Assembly (NCBI GenBank): GCA_031285625.1
Contig: JAITVV010000006.1
Location: 1-64,000, forward strand
DNA: 64,000 bases
Direction of reading: 5' to 3'
From: Prevotella sp.
Lineage (GTDB): Bacteria; Bacteroidota; Bacteroidia; Bacteroidales; Dysgonomonadaceae
Under the pieces are notes generated by a model that did no database searches, was not told the origin of the DNA, and worked only from the letters and a program-made list of their open reading frames with translations. Positions within the stretch are counted from its first letter, which is position 1. Each line of letters begins with the position of its first letter. Below, one piece after another: positions 28,880 through 41,552 of the stretch. A program made the translations under genes and the position numbers.

Positions 28880-28976
28880 AAAAAATCAGAGGAATGTTGC
28901 ACCACTCCTCTGACAATAAGGTGTATACCTTCTTTCTCTCTAACTTATTGATAAATCTAGTATTAACACCAAATTC
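28880..28976 (-). ncRNA. Candidate cis-antisense RNA opposite the susC leader, PUL1
   Basis: On the minus strand a -7-like box TATTTTTG (28989 to 28982) overlaps the susC start codon. About 97 nt downstream of the implied start comes a hairpin, TCAGAGGA (28906-28913 read in reverse) with TCCTCTGA, followed directly by six T's. The hairpin has no T-run on the plus strand, so it is oriented as an antisense terminator. I see no TTTG at -33. The layout is shared with PUL2 and PUL3 and resembles the DonS-type RNAs of Bacteroides fragilis PULs. Confidence 0.45.
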
Positions 28977-28988
28977 ATTAGCAAAAAT

Positions 28989-31900
28989 ATGAAAAAATAT
29001 GTTTTGCAGCCTTATTTATTATTAAAAGATTTCAATTTTAGGTACTTACGACAGCTTATGAGATTGTCTTTATTCTTACCAATGGTAATGAGCCTGCAAT
29101 TATTTGCCGCTACTACCCATTCTCAAACATCAAAAGTACATATAGATAAAGGAGATATAAGCTTGGGTAAATTGATTAACGAGATCGAAGCCCAAACTAA
29201 TTATCTTTTTATTTATAGCAGGAATGATGTAGATCTTAATCAAAAAGTCAAAATAAATACTAATGAAAAACAAGTTAGTAAAATCCTTGACAATGTACTA
29301 AAGCCTATTAATATAGACTACATACTATCTAATAGCTACATATCTCTTAAAAAAATGAAAAAGCCTATTCCTGTTATCGAACAACAACAGTTGTTGAAAC
29401 AGGTAAAAGGGAAAATACTCGATAATTTGGGACAGCCTCTGATAGGAGTAGTAATTACACTTAAAGACACAAAAATCGGAACAGTGTCCGATGTAGACGG
29501 CAATTATATTATTGATGCCGATCCCGGGCAGACACTGGTTTTCTCATATGTTGGCTTTCAAACTATAGAGAAAGAGATTCCAACATCTCTAGTTCTTGAT
29601 ATTATTATGAATGAAGATGTAAAAGCTCTCGAAGAAGTAGTTGTTATTGGATATGGTACTACAAAGAAAGCATCCCTTACGGCATCCGTTGCTTCTATAA
29701 AGGGACAGGAAACCGCACTCAAACCAGTTGCCAATGTCAGCCAGAATCTGGTTGGCCGTATGCCGGGTCTTATTGCCCGTCAAGGTAATGGTGAAATCGG
29801 CTACGACAGTCCTGATATTTTTATTCGTGGTAAAGGAACGACAGGCAGCGCCGGGGCAATGGTAGTTATTGATGGGGTGCCCCGTGATAATTATGGACAG
29901 CTTGATCCTGCCAGTATAGAAACGATAACCATACTTAAAGATGCTGCAGCCGTTGCACCTTACGGAATTGGAGGAGCAAATGGGGTTATCCTGATAACTA
30001 CAAAAAAAGGTAAGACCGGAGCACCTACTGTTTCTTATAATGGATATATCGGCTTTCAAAATCCTACTCGTATGCCGGAAATGGTTAACTCTTATGAGTA
30101 TGCAACTTTACTGAATGAAGGAGCCCGAAATAGCGGACTTACAAACATGCCTTATTCAGATGAACAAGTGGCCATGTTTAAAAAAACGGTGGATGGAGCT
30201 GCTGATACCGACCGTGACCGTTATCCCAATAGCCGTGGTATAAGGGATATCATACGACGTAATACTGTATTAACTTATCATAACCTCGAAATATCAGGAG
30301 GATCAGACTTTGTTAACTATTATGTATCATTGGCTTATACTGCACAGGACGGAATGTTTAAAGGTACCGATATGAAACGTTATAATGTATCTAGCCGTTT
30401 GGATATGAAAGCTACAAAAACAACTGATATATCGTTATCATTAAGTGGATATGTTGCTGACCATAACTATCCGGGCGAAGGTGCAGGAAGTATTGCTTAT
30501 GCAGCCGTACGCCAACCGGCTACTGAGGCTATATGGTATTCCAACGGACTGTGGGGTAATTATCTTGGACGCTCTCCGGTGGCTTTGGGTAGCAACCTGA
30601 GCGGATATACGAAAGAAGAACGTACTCAGCTTTACACGACTCTTACGATAGAGCAAAAACTACCTTTCCTGGAAGGTTTAAGCATAAAAGGGTTAGTGAG
30701 TTATGATCCATATACTCTTTTTAAGAAAGAATGGAGAAAACCTAGGTTGTCTTATACTCCTGATTTTTCTACTACACCTTATACATTCAATGAAACATAT
30801 GAGGGTGATTATAGTCTTTATGAAAAAGATGAAAATAATAAAAGATTCACTTTTCAGGGATATATCAATTATCAACATCGTTTCAACGAATTACATGACG
30901 TGAGCTTTCTGGGAGTAGCCGAACGTAAAGAAAGAAAAAAACGATGGTTCGATGCCAAACGTACAGGTTTCCCTATCGATATAGACGAGATGGATCAGGG
31001 AAGTACTGAGGCTGGAAAAATAGCTAATAGTGGTTCATCAGAGCGGGACACCTCTGTGGGATTCTTATACAGGATCGGATATACATATAACAACAGGTAT
31101 ATGCTTGAAACTTCCGGCAGGTATGATGGACATTACTATTTTGCCCCTGGTAAAAGATGGGCATTCTTCCCTTCTGTTTCAGCCGGATGGAATATATCCG
31201 AAGAGAATTTTATGAAAAATACATTTCCGAATCTGGAAATGTTAAAACTGAGGACATCATATGGAGAATCCGGTAATTTAGCTGGTGAGCCTTTCCAATA
31301 TATGTCAGGTTACAAAACGTCTTCTAATTCTGCCTATTTTGGAAATCCAACTACCGGAGTATATGAAATGAAACAAAACAATCCGTTTATTACCTGGGAA
31401 AAAGCTAAAAAGTTTGATGTGGGTGTTGATGGAGTTTTATGGAGAGGAAAACTATCTTTCTCTGTAGATTATTTTTACGATAAACGTGACAATATGTTAG
31501 TCGATCCTTTTGTTACTGTTCCGTTAGAGTATGGTATTGAATTACCACAGGTAAATGGTGGAAAAATGAGTAACCAGGGGATAGAGATAATGCTTTCCAG
31601 TGCACATACATTTGCTAATGGTATGAGATTGGACTTATCTGGTAATTTTACCTATACACACAATAAATTGTTAGAAAATTTCGAGACAGCCAGTACGTAC
31701 AATAATCCAAACAGAAGACGTACAGGACGACCTTTTGAAACACAGTTCGGTTATGAGGCTTTAGGCTATTATACTACTGATGATTTCAATGCTGATGGTA
31801 GCTTAAAATCGGGTATTGCGTCTATTTCTGATGCTCCTGTACAACCAGGTGATATTAAATATGCCGATTTGAGTGGCCCGGACGGTGTACCTGATGGCAT

Positions 31901-32429
31901 TATCAATTCGTATGACGAAACAGTAATCGGACGACCCAAAAATACACCACAGATCATCTACGGATTTGCGCCAACTCTTTCTTGGAAAGGTTTTGATTTT
32001 AACATGCTCATACAGGGTGCTGCAATGAACAGCTTATATCTTGATGGTACGATGGCACATCCATTCGAAAGCCAGGGATCAGCTACCAAACTGCAATATA
32101 AAGATCATTGGACTCCTGAGAATGTAAATGCAAAATATCCACGTGTATATAATGCTCCTGTAGAACACAATAAGGTAGTATCATCTCATTGGATGCGTAA
32201 TGCAGCTTATCTGCGCTTGAGAAGTTTAGAGTTTGGATATACTTTGCCCCGATACATTACCGAAAAAGTGGCTATGCAAAGAGTTCGTTTCTACTTTGCC
32301 GGGCAGAATCTGTTTACATGGACTCCTTATATGAAAGAAAAGATTGATCCGGAAGCGGGTAACACTGATGGACGTTACTACTATCAGCAACAGGCGTTCT
32401 CTTTTGGTATAAACGTAACTTTTAAATAA
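28989..32429 (+). CDS. SusC-type TonB-dependent receptor with STN domain, PUL1
   Basis: The 1146-aa outer-membrane transporter imports oligosaccharides with TonB energy. After the signal sequence (about 20-45) comes an STN signalling domain (about 55-115), a carboxypeptidase-D-like domain (about 133-205, VKGKILDNLGQPLIGV), the TonB plug (about 215-330, with EEVVVIGYGTTKKASLT and TILKDAAAVAPYGIGGANGVILITTKKG) and a 22-strand barrel to the C-terminus ending FGINVTFK. STN marks it as a transducer that signals to FecR as well as a transporter. It begins 186 bp after fecR, and susD follows after 12 bp. Confidence 0.95.
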   Translation: MKKYVLQPYLLLKDFNFRYLRQLMRLSLFLPMVMSLQLFAATTHSQTSKVHIDKGDISLGKLINEIEAQTNYLFIYSRNDVDLNQKVKINTNEKQVSKILDNVLKPINIDYILSNSYISLKKMKKPIPVIEQQQLLKQVKGKILDNLGQPLIGVVITLKDTKIGTVSDVDGNYIIDADPGQTLVFSYVGFQTIEKEIPTSLVLDIIMNEDVKALEEVVVIGYGTTKKASLTASVASIKGQETALKPVANVSQNLVGRMPGLIARQGNGEIGYDSPDIFIRGKGTTGSAGAMVVIDGVPRDNYGQLDPASIETITILKDAAAVAPYGIGGANGVILITTKKGKTGAPTVSYNGYIGFQNPTRMPEMVNSYEYATLLNEGARNSGLTNMPYSDEQVAMFKKTVDGAADTDRDRYPNSRGIRDIIRRNTVLTYHNLEISGGSDFVNYYVSLAYTAQDGMFKGTDMKRYNVSSRLDMKATKTTDISLSLSGYVADHNYPGEGAGSIAYAAVRQPATEAIWYSNGLWGNYLGRSPVALGSNLSGYTKEERTQLYTTLTIEQKLPFLEGLSIKGLVSYDPYTLFKKEWRKPRLSYTPDFSTTPYTFNETYEGDYSLYEKDENNKRFTFQGYINYQHRFNELHDVSFLGVAERKERKKRWFDAKRTGFPIDIDEMDQGSTEAGKIANSGSSERDTSVGFLYRIGYTYNNRYMLETSGRYDGHYYFAPGKRWAFFPSVSAGWNISEENFMKNTFPNLEMLKLRTSYGESGNLAGEPFQYMSGYKTSSNSAYFGNPTTGVYEMKQNNPFITWEKAKKFDVGVDGVLWRGKLSFSVDYFYDKRDNMLVDPFVTVPLEYGIELPQVNGGKMSNQGIEIMLSSAHTFANGMRLDLSGNFTYTHNKLLENFETASTYNNPNRRRTGRPFETQFGYEALGYYTTDDFNADGSLKSGIASISDAPVQPGDIKYADLSGPDGVPDGIINSYDETVIGRPKNTPQIIYGFAPTLSWKGFDFNMLIQGAAMNSLYLDGTMAHPFESQGSATKLQYKDHWTPENVNAKYPRVYNAPVEHNKVVSSHWMRNAAYLRLRSLEFGYTLPRYITEKVAMQRVRFYFAGQNLFTWTPYMKEKIDPEAGNTDGRYYYQQQAFSFGINVTFK

Positions 32430-32441
32430 TTATCGATAAGT

Positions 32442-34154
32442 ATGAAATCTAAAATAATATATATAGGCCTATTTATGCTTTTGGCCTTAACCTACAGTTG
32501 TTCGGATTTTCTGGAAGTTGAAAACAGAAACTCTGTTACCGATGATGATATTTGGACTAAGGAGGCAACTACAGATTTGTTCCTTAACGATATGTATAAT
32601 GATTTGCTACCAGATGCTAATAAAGTAACACAACATCTCGACCAGTATTCTGACAATTCGGATGTAGGTACAAACTGGATGTCCGGTTATGCAAATATAG
32701 GAAATGCTCAAATCACCCCTGAAAATTATCCGAAAGGATTCAGTGATGTGTGGGACTGGGAAAAAGCATATAGAAAAATTCGGAAATGCAATCTTTTTAT
32801 AAAAAAAGTAACAGAATCGGAACTATCGGATACTTACAAACAACAACGGATATCAGAAGCCAGATTCTTGCGTGCTTTTATCTATCATTGGCTGTGGATG
32901 ACATATGGTGGGATGCCGCTTATTACAGTGCCTCTGAATAATGAGGATCAGACAATACCATTGGAAAATCCCAGAGCAACAGCACAAGAGACGTTTGATT
33001 TTATTGTCACAGAGTTAGGAGAAATTGCTCCATTACTGAATGACACAGAAACCGGAAGTAATGCAGGTCGGGCTACAAAAGGAGCCGCCCTGACACTAAA
33101 AGGTTGGTGCGAATTATATCATGCCAGTATTCAACGTAATCCTACAAATGATATCGAAAGATGGAAAAAAGCTTCTGCTACTAACAAATCGGTAATGCAA
33201 TTGGGTGTCTATACTCTGACTTCAGATTTCAATGAACTGTTTATGGAGAATAATAACAGCGAATCAATTTTTGCACGTCAATATGGACCGGATAAAGGGA
33301 ATAATAAAGAGATGCATTTTGGGCCTCCAGCTATTGGACCTGCCAGATCAGGATGGGGTAACTTCCAACCAACACAACAATTGGTAGATGATTTTTGTAT
33401 GGCAAATGGATTACCAATAACCGATCCGGCTTCAGGATATGATCCAAATAATCCATATGTAGGTCGTGAGAAAAGATTTTATGAAACCATTATATATAAT
33501 GGCTCCAAATGGAGAAATGAATTTGAGATCACAACAAAGGTTGGCGGTGACAACTCAATAGACTTAGGCTATTCAAACGACAATACTCATACTGGTTATT
33601 ATGCCCGTAAAAGGTTGAATGAAAACAAAGACCTTTCCTTATTCGGTAATGAAACTTCGTACGAAAATTATATGTTTTTTCGCTATGGAGAAGTATTACT
33701 CAATTTTGCAGAGGCCGAGAATGAAGTAAACGGACCGACAAAAGAAGTCCTGGACGCTGTAAATATGGTTCGTACCAGGAATGGTAATATGCCGAAAGTA
33801 GAGGATACTTTTGCTTCTTTAAATAAAGATAAAATGAGAGAGATTATCCGTCGAGAAAGGCGTGTGGAATTATGCTTCGAAGATAAACGCTGGTGGGATA
33901 TCCGTCGCTGGCAGATAGCCGATAAGTTACCTGACGGTAGTCCTGGTGTGATGAGCGTACCACTGAAGGGTATGTTGATCGAAGATAAAAACGGAGTGCT
34001 TACTTATACTATCGTAAATGTAAGAAACCGTACATTTTTACCAAAAATGTATTTGATGCCGGTTCCTCAGGCTGCTATCGACCGTAATTCAATAATTGCG
34101 GCGCAAAACGGAGGTCCTGATAACTGGAAAAACGGACAAAATCCGGGTTATTGA
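32442..34154 (+). CDS. SusD-type glycan-binding lipoprotein, PUL1
   Basis: The 570-aa protein has a lipoprotein signal with lipobox TYSC, Cys20 becoming the lipidated N-terminus. SusD landmarks follow: an early TPR-like helical bundle (SEARFLRAFIYHWLWMTYGGMPLI), the central GRATKGAALTLKGWCELYHAS motif and the C-terminal MREIIRRERRVELCFEDKRWWDIRRW. It forms the lid on the SusC barrel and holds the glycan at the cell surface. Transcribed with susC. Confidence 0.95.
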   Translation: MKSKIIYIGLFMLLALTYSCSDFLEVENRNSVTDDDIWTKEATTDLFLNDMYNDLLPDANKVTQHLDQYSDNSDVGTNWMSGYANIGNAQITPENYPKGFSDVWDWEKAYRKIRKCNLFIKKVTESELSDTYKQQRISEARFLRAFIYHWLWMTYGGMPLITVPLNNEDQTIPLENPRATAQETFDFIVTELGEIAPLLNDTETGSNAGRATKGAALTLKGWCELYHASIQRNPTNDIERWKKASATNKSVMQLGVYTLTSDFNELFMENNNSESIFARQYGPDKGNNKEMHFGPPAIGPARSGWGNFQPTQQLVDDFCMANGLPITDPASGYDPNNPYVGREKRFYETIIYNGSKWRNEFEITTKVGGDNSIDLGYSNDNTHTGYYARKRLNENKDLSLFGNETSYENYMFFRYGEVLLNFAEAENEVNGPTKEVLDAVNMVRTRNGNMPKVEDTFASLNKDKMREIIRRERRVELCFEDKRWWDIRRWQIADKLPDGSPGVMSVPLKGMLIEDKNGVLTYTIVNVRNRTFLPKMYLMPVPQAAIDRNSIIAAQNGGPDNWKNGQNPGY

Positions 34155-34167
34155 TAATAGAAATAAA

Positions 34168-34206
34168 AAGAAGGGCTAAGCCTGACATGGTTAAGCCCTT
34201 TTATTA
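34168..34206 (+). terminator. Attenuator-like terminator between susD and GH2, PUL1
   Basis: AAGGGCTAA pairs with TTAAGCCCTT (imperfect beyond seven bp), followed by TTATTAAAAA. It lies inside the PUL, so it may lower the level of the hydrolase relative to susCD rather than end transcription. Confidence 0.6.
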
Positions 34207-34234
34207 AAAAAATAACTACTAATAATTCACTTAA

Positions 34235-37837
<3,603 letters not shown>

Positions 37838-37841
37838 TTAT

Positions 37842-37875
37842 AATAAAAAATCCCTGATTATCAGGGATTTTTATT
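37842..37875. terminator. Bidirectional terminator between PUL1 and PUL2
   Basis: AAAAATCCCTGA (37846-37857) pairs perfectly with TCAGGGATTTTT (37861-37872), loop TTA. Flanking A and T runs let it work for the convergent GH2 and DUF5107 genes. Confidence 0.88.
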
Positions 37876-39680
37876 TATTCAAATTCTCTGTATGCACCGA
37901 ATGTGGCCAGATTATCTTCGCCTAACTGAACAGGAACTGGATAATATGGTTCGTTTAAACGGTCACATATTTGTTTCCACAATGCTGTGCGGTTGTATGT
38001 TTGGTGTACAAGCTGAAAATGTGTTCCAAGCAGTAGCTTTTTTGCTGCCATTATATCCCCTTTATCAATAAGGAGTTGTACTCTTCTTTCTATCAACCAT
38101 TCATCATCAAGGGCATCGACCATCGACAACCATTTTTCTCGCTCGGCAATCGATTTGTCTTTTGTATTCCTTAATAATTTATCCCTTTCTATTATGACTT
38201 GAGGATGTAGTTGCAACCATTTTTCTTTTACTCCCAATATCATTTTCAGAGCCTGATCATTATATCCTTTAGTATTAAGTAATCTGGCGCAGACTACTTT
38301 GGCAATACCTATATTTGATCGTTCTAATACTTTTATTGCATCGCCGGGTCTATCTCTTCCTGCCAACCATGTTCCATAATAGAATTTCCATAGTTCCGAT
38401 TCTTTACCCGATGTTGAATTAATAACCCATTTGAATGCTTCATCCATATCTTCTATACCTGATGAAGCCCATAGGTTTTCGGCAATAGAAGGAGGGGTAT
38501 GGGGGGCGCTTTTCATTTGGAAAGCATTTTTGAGCTGCTCCCAAATCGAAATCTCAGATTCCCTGCTCCAGTTGAAGAGAGGGATCTCGTTTACAGAACG
38601 CAATTTTATATTGGGTACTTTTAATGAATAAAGATTCAATCTTTGATCAGTAGGTATCCAATATTCTGTATGCCAACGGGTTTCATCGGGTTTCATTTCA
38701 AGCTTGATAGACTGGTCTCCAATGGGGCCACCTTGTATTTCTGCATATGTTTGTTTCTTTGCAGTGCTTAATACAGACCAAATCGTATCTTTATCAACAC
38801 CATAGCTCCATAACTTTATACCACCAGCTATCTTTTCATCTGCAATATGATATAAGCCTGTACCAGTTGAAGGAGTGTATGAACCAAATGCATTTACATC
38901 TTTCGTTTTCCAGAAATAGCCTGTCATTTCTTTTATATCAGCTTCGTATTTAGGTCCACTTTTCTCCCAGTCTATGGTATCCATAATGGAAGAATGTACA
39001 AGTACTTCACCCTTTGGAAAATCATATTGTGTGTCTGGTGCTGATGGTATTGCTGCATTTGACCATGACATCCACGGATATGTTCCCTTACCGGGATTAT
39101 GAAAAATAACGCGCTGAGTGAGGGCTATATCATTCTTTCCTAAAGAATACTCAACAGACCATTGCATACCAAAACGTAGTTCGCGTTCACCACATGTCAC
39201 GTATATCCTCTCATCTGTCTTATCTATTTTATAAAGTATCGATTCGTTTTGCGTAGGCGTGTGTGAGATTGGAAAACTGACCTCTATACCTCCTGCCACA
39301 AAATAGAATCGGGGAAGGATGCGTGTATATCGGATTACATCCGGAACATACAAAACCTCTCTGCCTGAACCTTTGTGAATCATTGAATATACCTTTCCTC
39401 CCAGATCGGGACATATTATCACTTTCATATATTCATTTTCAAGTGAGATAAACCGGTATTTTTTCAATACCGGCCTATTCGAAGTCTCACTAAAACTTAA
39501 ATATGGATAAACGCCATTTGAATCATAAACAGTAGGTATCGGCCCTGCAGGAGTAAGTACATGTGTGAGTACATATTCGCAATATTCTTCACACAGCACT
39601 TCTTCAGATTTGTTTGTTACTGCTGTTGCATATATACTACAAACGAATGCAGCCCAAAGCAGGAAAATACTATTTTTCAT
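37875..39680 (-). CDS. DUF5107 protein, PUL2
   Basis: The 601-aa protein has a signal peptide (cleaved near YATAVT). The family DUF5107 is common in carbohydrate loci; its N-terminal part (about 30-370) looks like a galactose-mutarotase-type beta-sandwich, with conserved stretches LENEYMKVIICPDLGGKVYSMI, HNPGKGTYPWMSWSNAAIP and EYWIPT. The C-terminal third (about 400-600) is helical, TPR-like. No enzyme activity is established to my knowledge for the class; a sugar-binding or hydrolytic role on the PUL2 substrate is inferred from position, 33 bp after the DUF4091 gene. Confidence 0.83.
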   Translation of the reverse strand: MKNSIFLLWAAFVCSIYATAVTNKSEEVLCEEYCEYVLTHVLTPAGPIPTVYDSNGVYPYLSFSETSNRPVLKKYRFISLENEYMKVIICPDLGGKVYSMIHKGSGREVLYVPDVIRYTRILPRFYFVAGGIEVSFPISHTPTQNESILYKIDKTDERIYVTCGERELRFGMQWSVEYSLGKNDIALTQRVIFHNPGKGTYPWMSWSNAAIPSAPDTQYDFPKGEVLVHSSIMDTIDWEKSGPKYEADIKEMTGYFWKTKDVNAFGSYTPSTGTGLYHIADEKIAGGIKLWSYGVDKDTIWSVLSTAKKQTYAEIQGGPIGDQSIKLEMKPDETRWHTEYWIPTDQRLNLYSLKVPNIKLRSVNEIPLFNWSRESEISIWEQLKNAFQMKSAPHTPPSIAENLWASSGIEDMDEAFKWVINSTSGKESELWKFYYGTWLAGRDRPGDAIKVLERSNIGIAKVVCARLLNTKGYNDQALKMILGVKEKWLQLHPQVIIERDKLLRNTKDKSIAEREKWLSMVDALDDEWLIERRVQLLIDKGDIMAAKKLLLGTHFQLVHQTYNRTALWKQICDRLNEPYYPVPVQLGEDNLATFGAYREFE

Positions 39681-39713
39681 GGGTTATAGTCTATTTAAGT
39701 AAAAAATTAGAGC

Positions 39714-41528
39714 TTATTTCAATTCTTCACTAATTGCGTCTATTAATGTCTTTCCTTTACTTACATCATTCGCAATTTTTACTTCATCAAATGCTTTTTC
39801 TTTTGTGAATATTACTAATTGATCATCAAGTTGTTTTACTAATTGATTGACTCTCGAATTAGTAGGATATTTCAAAGCTTTCTCTTTTATTATTCTTATC
39901 TTTTCATAATCAACAATACCTTCACGTAGCTTTTCAAAGCGGATACAACTACGTCCTCCCGGATAGATCAGGAAACAGTCTCCGGCAGCCCATGAGCCAT
40001 GGCGGGCATCCCTGTTGGGATCTTCTGGCCATGCATCGTATGCCCAACGGAGAAAACCATCATATCCTCGTGCCGCAGAATACCAGCTTATCCAACGTCC
40101 TTCTATCGGAGGCGAGAACAGGAAATTGTTCGGTACAGGAGGGTTGCAACACACATAGTATGTAGATAGTGCACCTCTTGTTTTTCTTGCTTTTAATTCT
40201 GCATCTGTAGGTTCATTCGGATGCAGATAACTATAGTCGTCTAACAGAGAGTCCAGTTCTTTGTGCCAGTCTCCGGCGTAAGTTATTTTCCAATCTTTCG
40301 AATGATCCTTTGTTGCCTTAATGGCAGCTAATGTTTGTGGCATAGGGTTCTCATTTATCCCAATATATGTTATATCAAACCAGCCTTTTTGTTGTAAATG
40401 TTTTTTCAGGTCTGTAAGGAATAAATGCCAGTGTTTTACAAAATCATCCGTTCCAGGTTCCCAAGACTGATATACATAGTTACCAGTTGCTTCGTCCATA
40501 TACCGGAATCTGTTGCCCCATGGTATGGCTGTATATACAGTAATAGCTCTGTTAATTCCGCACTCCATAGCAAGTTGAACATACTCATCGAATATCTTGA
40601 AATCAAACTTCCATGCACCATTCTTTTGTTTTATCCACTCTATCATTCCTCCTTCTATCATATATGAATTGTCAGACCATGGTGAATGAACTGCATATGT
40701 AGTGATATAAGTACCTTCCGCTTCGGCATATGGTTTCAGATGCTGTTTTAACAGAACTTTATGTTCTTCAGACCATGGCTCCAGATGATTATACCACGCT
40801 ACTGCCCAAGGGTTTTGCCAGAGATCGAGACGATGCTTCCAATCTTTTGGCTCAGGTAAGATCTGATTTTGTACATTTATGCTGATACTAAGATCTTTAC
40901 TATATGCGGAGGTCTGTATTGTCAGATTCCCGCTATATACACCTGCTTCTGTATCAGCCGGAATATCTACAGATACCCATATCGGTCTGGTACTTCTGGC
41001 CGGCAGATCGAACCGCTCGAAAGGCTCGAACCTGTCGGGCATCATAAATCCGTTACCATAAGGAGTATTTCCACAGATAGCATTTTTTGTTGCATATGGA
41101 TAATTTGCAATAACATAGCGCACCATATTGACATCGAAATTATTGGATGGAATCGCTTTGTTTCCATCTTTTTTTAAGTCAGTCAATTTTACCCGCACTT
41201 GTTCCAAAGCATCGGACGACCATACTAATACCTGCATATTCACACGCTCTCCGCGCCATGCTGTGTAGTTATAGTGTGTAGAACTTTTTTCCACATCGGG
41301 CTTTTCACGTCTGAAATATAATTTGTCTGTCGTGCCGAATGCAGCATTCAATCCAGCCTGCCCCACCCATAGTAACGGATTTATAACTTCCTCCAAATCA
41401 TACTCATGCTGATAATGATGATCAGGAATAGGCAATAGTTTAGAATTAATCTCACCTCGTTTATCGTAAGTCTGTGCCAGAATATTTCCGGCACAGATGA
41501 ATAAAATACATATTAATAATTTTCTCAT
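39714..41528 (-). CDS. DUF4091 / GH123-like secreted glycosidase, PUL2
   Basis: The 604-aa protein has a signal peptide (ending GNILAQ). An N-terminal beta-sandwich (about 40-225; VRVKLTDLKKDG, AGVYSGNLTIQ) precedes a TIM barrel (about 230-530) of the GH123/DUF4091 type, the class of N-acetyl-beta-galactosaminidases that work with a neighbouring Asp-Glu pair and the substrate's own acetamido group. Here the expected pair reads Asn392-Glu393 (GINENP). If the alignment holds, the enzyme lacks the helper Asp and may not be an ordinary GH123. SAARGYDGFLRWAYDAWPEDP and the PGGRSCIRFEKLREGIVDYEK ending are typical of the family. Operon with susD 24 bp upstream. Confidence 0.83.
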   Translation of the reverse strand: MRKLLICILFICAGNILAQTYDKRGEINSKLLPIPDHHYQHEYDLEEVINPLLWVGQAGLNAAFGTTDKLYFRREKPDVEKSSTHYNYTAWRGERVNMQVLVWSSDALEQVRVKLTDLKKDGNKAIPSNNFDVNMVRYVIANYPYATKNAICGNTPYGNGFMMPDRFEPFERFDLPARSTRPIWVSVDIPADTEAGVYSGNLTIQTSAYSKDLSISINVQNQILPEPKDWKHRLDLWQNPWAVAWYNHLEPWSEEHKVLLKQHLKPYAEAEGTYITTYAVHSPWSDNSYMIEGGMIEWIKQKNGAWKFDFKIFDEYVQLAMECGINRAITVYTAIPWGNRFRYMDEATGNYVYQSWEPGTDDFVKHWHLFLTDLKKHLQQKGWFDITYIGINENPMPQTLAAIKATKDHSKDWKITYAGDWHKELDSLLDDYSYLHPNEPTDAELKARKTRGALSTYYVCCNPPVPNNFLFSPPIEGRWISWYSAARGYDGFLRWAYDAWPEDPNRDARHGSWAAGDCFLIYPGGRSCIRFEKLREGIVDYEKIRIIKEKALKYPTNSRVNQLVKQLDDQLVIFTKEKAFDEVKIANDVSKGKTLIDAISEELK

Positions 41529-41552
41529 GTCTAAATCTTTATTTTTTATACA

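Noticed and set aside
28886-28913. Hairpin before the PUL1 susC as a plus-strand terminator
   Set aside because: There is no T-run after it on the plus strand, while six T's follow on the minus strand.
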